From assembly GCF_017814435.1 (NCBI RefSeq), contig NZ_JAGJCB010000002.1:62001-126000 (forward strand): DNA of 64,000 bases, written 5' to 3'. This DNA is from Mariniflexile gromovii (GTDB lineage Bacteria > Bacteroidota > Bacteroidia > Flavobacteriales > Flavobacteriaceae). A model generated the notes under the pieces. The model saw only the letters and a list, made by a program, of their open reading frames with translations. It had not been told where the DNA came from and did not search any database. The position numbers were made by a program, and so were the translations under genes. Shown piece after piece: positions 61,600 to 64,000 of the stretch (position 1 is the first letter of the stretch; each line of letters starts with the position of its first letter).

Positions 61600-62640
61600 C
61601 TACGTTGCAGGATTAGGAATCTGTGCATGTACCGCATTAATCTGCTCAAGAATCTCATCGCTTAATATTATATGTATTGAATTGATGTTTTCTTTAAGTT
61701 GTTCTAAAGTAGTCGCACCAATAATATTACTGGTTACAAAGGGTTGTTGGTTTACAAAAGCCAAACTCATTTGTGCTAAACTCATACCATGATCTTCCGC
61801 TATTTTTAAATAGCGTTTGGTAGCTTCAGTACTTTGTTCGCTGCTGTAACGTGCAAATCTGGGAAACAATTTGAGTCTTGCATTATCAGCCGCTGTGCCT
61901 TTTATGTACTTCCCTGAAAGTACTCCAAATGCCATAGGCGAATAAGCTAACAATCCAATATTTTCACGCATGGAAATTTCAGCCATATCACCTTCATAAC
62001 CTCTGTTTATTAAAGAATATGCGTTTTGAATGGTTTTCATTCGTGGTAAACTGTGGTGTTTAGATTCTTCTAGATAGCGCATGGTGCCCCAAGCTTTTTC
62101 GTTTGAAATACCAACGTGTTTGATTTTGCCCATTTTAATTTGTTCATCTAAACCATGAAGCACTTCATTAAAATTGTCTGTCCAACTATCGTTTGGATTA
62201 TGTTTATAATCGCGTGTACTGAAGGTATTGGTTTCGCGCTCTGGCCAATGTATTTGGTATAAATCAATATAATCGGTTTGGAGGCGTTTCAACTCATTAT
62301 CTACAGCTTCTTTTATGGATTTTGAAGTTATTCCAGTCGTTCGAATATGCGCGGTATAGTCGCTTGGGCGTCCTACAATTTTGCTTGCTACAACCACTTT
62401 ATCTCGATTGCCTGTTTTTTTCAACCAAGTGCCTATAATTTTGCTTGTAGCGCCTTGCGTTTCTGGACTTGCTGGTACTGGGTACATTTCGGCAGTGTCT
62501 ATGAAGTTAACTCCGTTCTCAAAGGCATAATCTAGTTGTGCATGTCCTTCGGCTTCGGTGTTTTGGTTGCCCCAAGTCATAGAACCTAGGCATATTTTAC
62601 TAACTTTTATATCGGTTTTTGGTATGGTGGTGTATTTCAT
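61600..62640 (-). CDS. Aldo-keto reductase (Tas-like)
   Basis: NAD(P)H-dependent aldo-keto reductase of 346 residues. It has KICLGSMTWGNQNTEAEGHAQLDYAFENGVNFIDTAEMYPVP with the catalytic Asp and Tyr, Lys in VVVASKIVGRPSDY, LQTDYIDLYQIHWPERETNTF with His, GISNEKAWG, and the C-terminal cofactor-binding TSNIIGATTLEQLKENI. The pattern matches the Tas/YajO branch. The physiological substrate is unknown. It lies 172 bp after the OmpA-like gene region and converges on the FemAB-like gene. Confidence 0.92.
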   Translation of the reverse strand: MKYTTIPKTDIKVSKICLGSMTWGNQNTEAEGHAQLDYAFENGVNFIDTAEMYPVPASPETQGATSKIIGTWLKKTGNRDKVVVASKIVGRPSDYTAHIRTTGITSKSIKEAVDNELKRLQTDYIDLYQIHWPERETNTFSTRDYKHNPNDSWTDNFNEVLHGLDEQIKMGKIKHVGISNEKAWGTMRYLEESKHHSLPRMKTIQNAYSLINRGYEGDMAEISMRENIGLLAYSPMAFGVLSGKYIKGTAADNARLKLFPRFARYSSEQSTEATKRYLKIAEDHGMSLAQMSLAFVNQQPFVTSNIIGATTLEQLKENINSIHIILSDEILEQINAVHAQIPNPAT

Positions 62641-62719
62641 TTTTAGATTGTTAGACTGCTTAGATATTTAGATTACTAGACAGTTCTTTATGTTTTTAAA
62701 TAAGATGTTAAAGATAAAA

Positions 62720-62754
62720 AAACCTTTCAAGTTTAATTATACTTGAAAGGTTTT
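62720..62754. terminator. Bidirectional terminator
   Basis: AAACCTTTCAAGT / ACTTGAAAGGTTT hairpin with A-runs and T-runs on its flanks. It ends the OmpA-like gene transcript. Confidence 0.8.
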
Positions 62755-62780
62755 AAAATTATTATAAACATTTATTAGTA

Positions 62781-62804
62781 GATTCCTGCCTTCGCAGGAA
62801 TGAC
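62781..62804. repeat. Short palindromic repeat (ATTCCTGC-CTTC-GCAGGAAT)
   Basis: A perfect 8-bp stem with a CTTC loop followed by GAC. This is a common stand-alone intergenic hairpin in flavobacterial genomes, here 9 bases beyond the stop of the OmpA-like gene. Confidence 0.5.
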
Positions 62805-62812
62805 AAAAAAAA

Positions 62813-63772
62813 TTAATTATCTTTTAATAATTTTGAAAGCTCGTCTAACTTTGGTGTTAAAATAACTTCGATACGACGGTTTTTTGCTCTTCCTTCTGGC
62901 GTGTCGTTGGTGGCAACTGGTGCAAACTCACCACGGCCAGCGGCGGTTAAGTTTTCGGCATTTATAGAGGCGTTTTCGCGTAAAATATTAACGATGGCGG
63001 TGGCGCGTTTGGTTGATAAATCCCAGTTGCCCACTATTTGCCCACTGCCTTGATACGGTACGTTATCGGTATGTCCTTCAATTAAAATGGCGATATCCGG
63101 GTTGTTTGCCAAAACATTTCCTAATTGCTGTACGGCTCTACGTCCTTCGGTACCCACGGCCCAACTTCCAGAACTGAACAATAATTTGTTTTCCATTGAA
63201 ACGTACACTTTCCCATCGCGCTGCTCTACGGTTAAACCTTTGCCTTCAAAATCGGTTAAAGCTTTAGAAATAGCGTCTTTTAAGGCTGTCATAGCCGCAT
63301 CTTTATCGGAAATCACTTTTTCAAGTTCTGCTACTCGGTTTGAACGGTCTTGTAATTGTTTTTTAAGATTTTCCAATCGTTGGTTTTCATCTGCTAGGGC
63401 TTGCTCTTTAGCTTCTAACTGCGCTAATAACTCTCTGTTTTTTTCAGAGTTGGCACTAATTGAGGCTGAACTGTTTTTTTCTAAAGCATCGTAAGATGAT
63501 TTAAGTGCCTCCAAATTTGCTTTGGTTGCATCGTAATCACTTTGTAATTTATTACGTTGCGCCAAGGTTTCTGAATAGTCTGCCCTTAGTTGTTTCAACT
63601 CGTTTTCAGCTTTTGTTTTATCGAAAAGCAAATCTTCATTTTCGTCCGAAAGTTTTCTATTAGCTTGTTTTAAATTGGCGTATTTATTTTCTAAATCTTT
63701 ATAAATTTTAGGCGAAACACATGAGGTTACAAGTATTAATGCTAGTGCGATTAAGGAAATTCTTTTTATCAT
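62813..63772 (-). CDS. OmpA-family lipoprotein with long coiled coil
   Basis: 319 residues. Lipobox LVTSC (about Cys18) is followed by VSPKIY, without an acidic export signal, so it probably stays on the periplasmic side. A coiled coil spans about 28-170 (LENKYANLKQANRKLSDENEDLLFDKTKAENELKQL and onward). The C-terminal OmpA peptidoglycan-binding domain (about 190-310) has NPDIAILIEGHTDNVPYQG, NWDLSTKRATAIVNIL and GRGEFAPVATNDTPEGRAKNRRIEVIL. It probably bridges outer membrane and cell wall. Confidence 0.93.
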   Translation of the reverse strand: MIKRISLIALALILVTSCVSPKIYKDLENKYANLKQANRKLSDENEDLLFDKTKAENELKQLRADYSETLAQRNKLQSDYDATKANLEALKSSYDALEKNSSASISANSEKNRELLAQLEAKEQALADENQRLENLKKQLQDRSNRVAELEKVISDKDAAMTALKDAISKALTDFEGKGLTVEQRDGKVYVSMENKLLFSSGSWAVGTEGRRAVQQLGNVLANNPDIAILIEGHTDNVPYQGSGQIVGNWDLSTKRATAIVNILRENASINAENLTAAGRGEFAPVATNDTPEGRAKNRRIEVILTPKLDELSKLLKDN

Positions 63773-63813
63773 TTTTTTTTGATTTCTTTATGGGTTGAGT
63801 TATAATACTGGGT

Positions 63814-64000
63814 TTAATTTTCTATTTCTAATAAAATGGGACAATGATCGCTATGAACTGCATCCGACAATATAACGGCTCTTTTAATCTTTTCTTGCAT
63901 TGTATTTGAAACCATGGCATAATCTAATCGCCAACCTTTGTTGTTGGCCCGAGAGTTGGCTCGGTAACTCCACCACGTATATTGATGGGGTTCTTTGTTT
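63814..64000 (-). CDS. xth: Exodeoxyribonuclease III, 3' end only
   Basis: The last 62 codons of an exonuclease III/AP endonuclease-family gene that continues past the right edge. The reverse strand encodes [21 protein letters not shown] and then, near the C-terminus, [13 protein letters not shown] followed by the stop. The Asp-His pair in SDHCP is catalytic in this family of base-excision repair enzymes. The 5' part is outside the window. Confidence 0.88.
   Translation of the reverse strand, partial: NKEPHQYTWWSYRANSRANNKGWRLDYAMVSNTMQEKIKRAVILSDAVHSDHCPILLEIEN

Overview
The window is AT-rich DNA from a member of the Flavobacteriaceae (Bacteroidota), most likely marine. The evidence is the SusC/SusD pairs, hybrid two-component sensors, a protein with a type IX secretion C-terminal domain, TAnnTTTG-type promoters, lipoproteins with acidic residues after the lipid cysteine, and familiar flavobacterial families (GEVED, DUF4286). 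No species is named.

Layout. (1) 1-2,886 is chromosomal backbone: the 5' part of guanylate kinase, a YicC-type endoribonuclease, and a lipoprotein formylglycine-generating enzyme. (2) 2,888-37,604 looks like two genomic islands inserted in tandem at the 3' end of a tRNA-Leu(CAA) gene at 37,592-37,671. Copies of the tRNA 3' end lie at 2,888 (degenerate) and 16,078 (13 exact bases). A 33-bp repeat recurs at 2,955, 16,144 and 37,463. Island 1 (about 13.2 kb) carries fructan locus A and a HAD hydrolase but no integrase. Island 2 (about 21.5 kb) carries fructan locus B, a mobilization and replication module (coiled-coil membrane protein, relaxase, MobC-like protein, toprim primase, primase-helicase, HTH protein), and a tyrosine integrase next to the tRNA. 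It resembles an integrative mobilizable element with a polysaccharide-use cargo. (3) 37,600-64,000 is backbone again: prs, rplY/ctc, pth, a secreted M12-like metalloprotease, ribF, serS, a TPR protein, an envelope gene cluster beside a LytS/LytTR pair, rsmA, mgtE, DUF2254, a zinc metallopeptidase, a FemAB-like protein, an aldo-keto reductase, an OmpA-like lipoprotein, and the 3' end of an exonuclease III gene.

How the loci work. Each fructan locus is headed by a hybrid two-component sensor whose periplasmic part is a sugar-binding-protein fold, as in the fructose sensor BT1754 of Bacteroides thetaiotaomicron. An operon then follows: inner-membrane sugar transporter, GH32 fructosidase, SusC, SusD, (in B only: surface glycan-binding lipoprotein and a second GH32), and fructokinase. 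Fructan would be bound and cut at the surface, imported by SusCD, hydrolysed to fructose in the periplasm, moved inward by the MFS carrier and phosphorylated. Sensors, carriers and kinases are nearly the same in A and B, while SusC and SusD have diverged. This suggests one shared signal (fructose) and two different polymers or chain lengths.

Two regulatory signals stand out. Direct repeats 22 bp apart precede locus A. GAAGTG repeats exactly 21 bp apart lie in the divergent region between an envelope operon and the LytS/LytTR genes, and a related element precedes rsmA. At least two families of short interspersed repeats occur in the backbone spacers.
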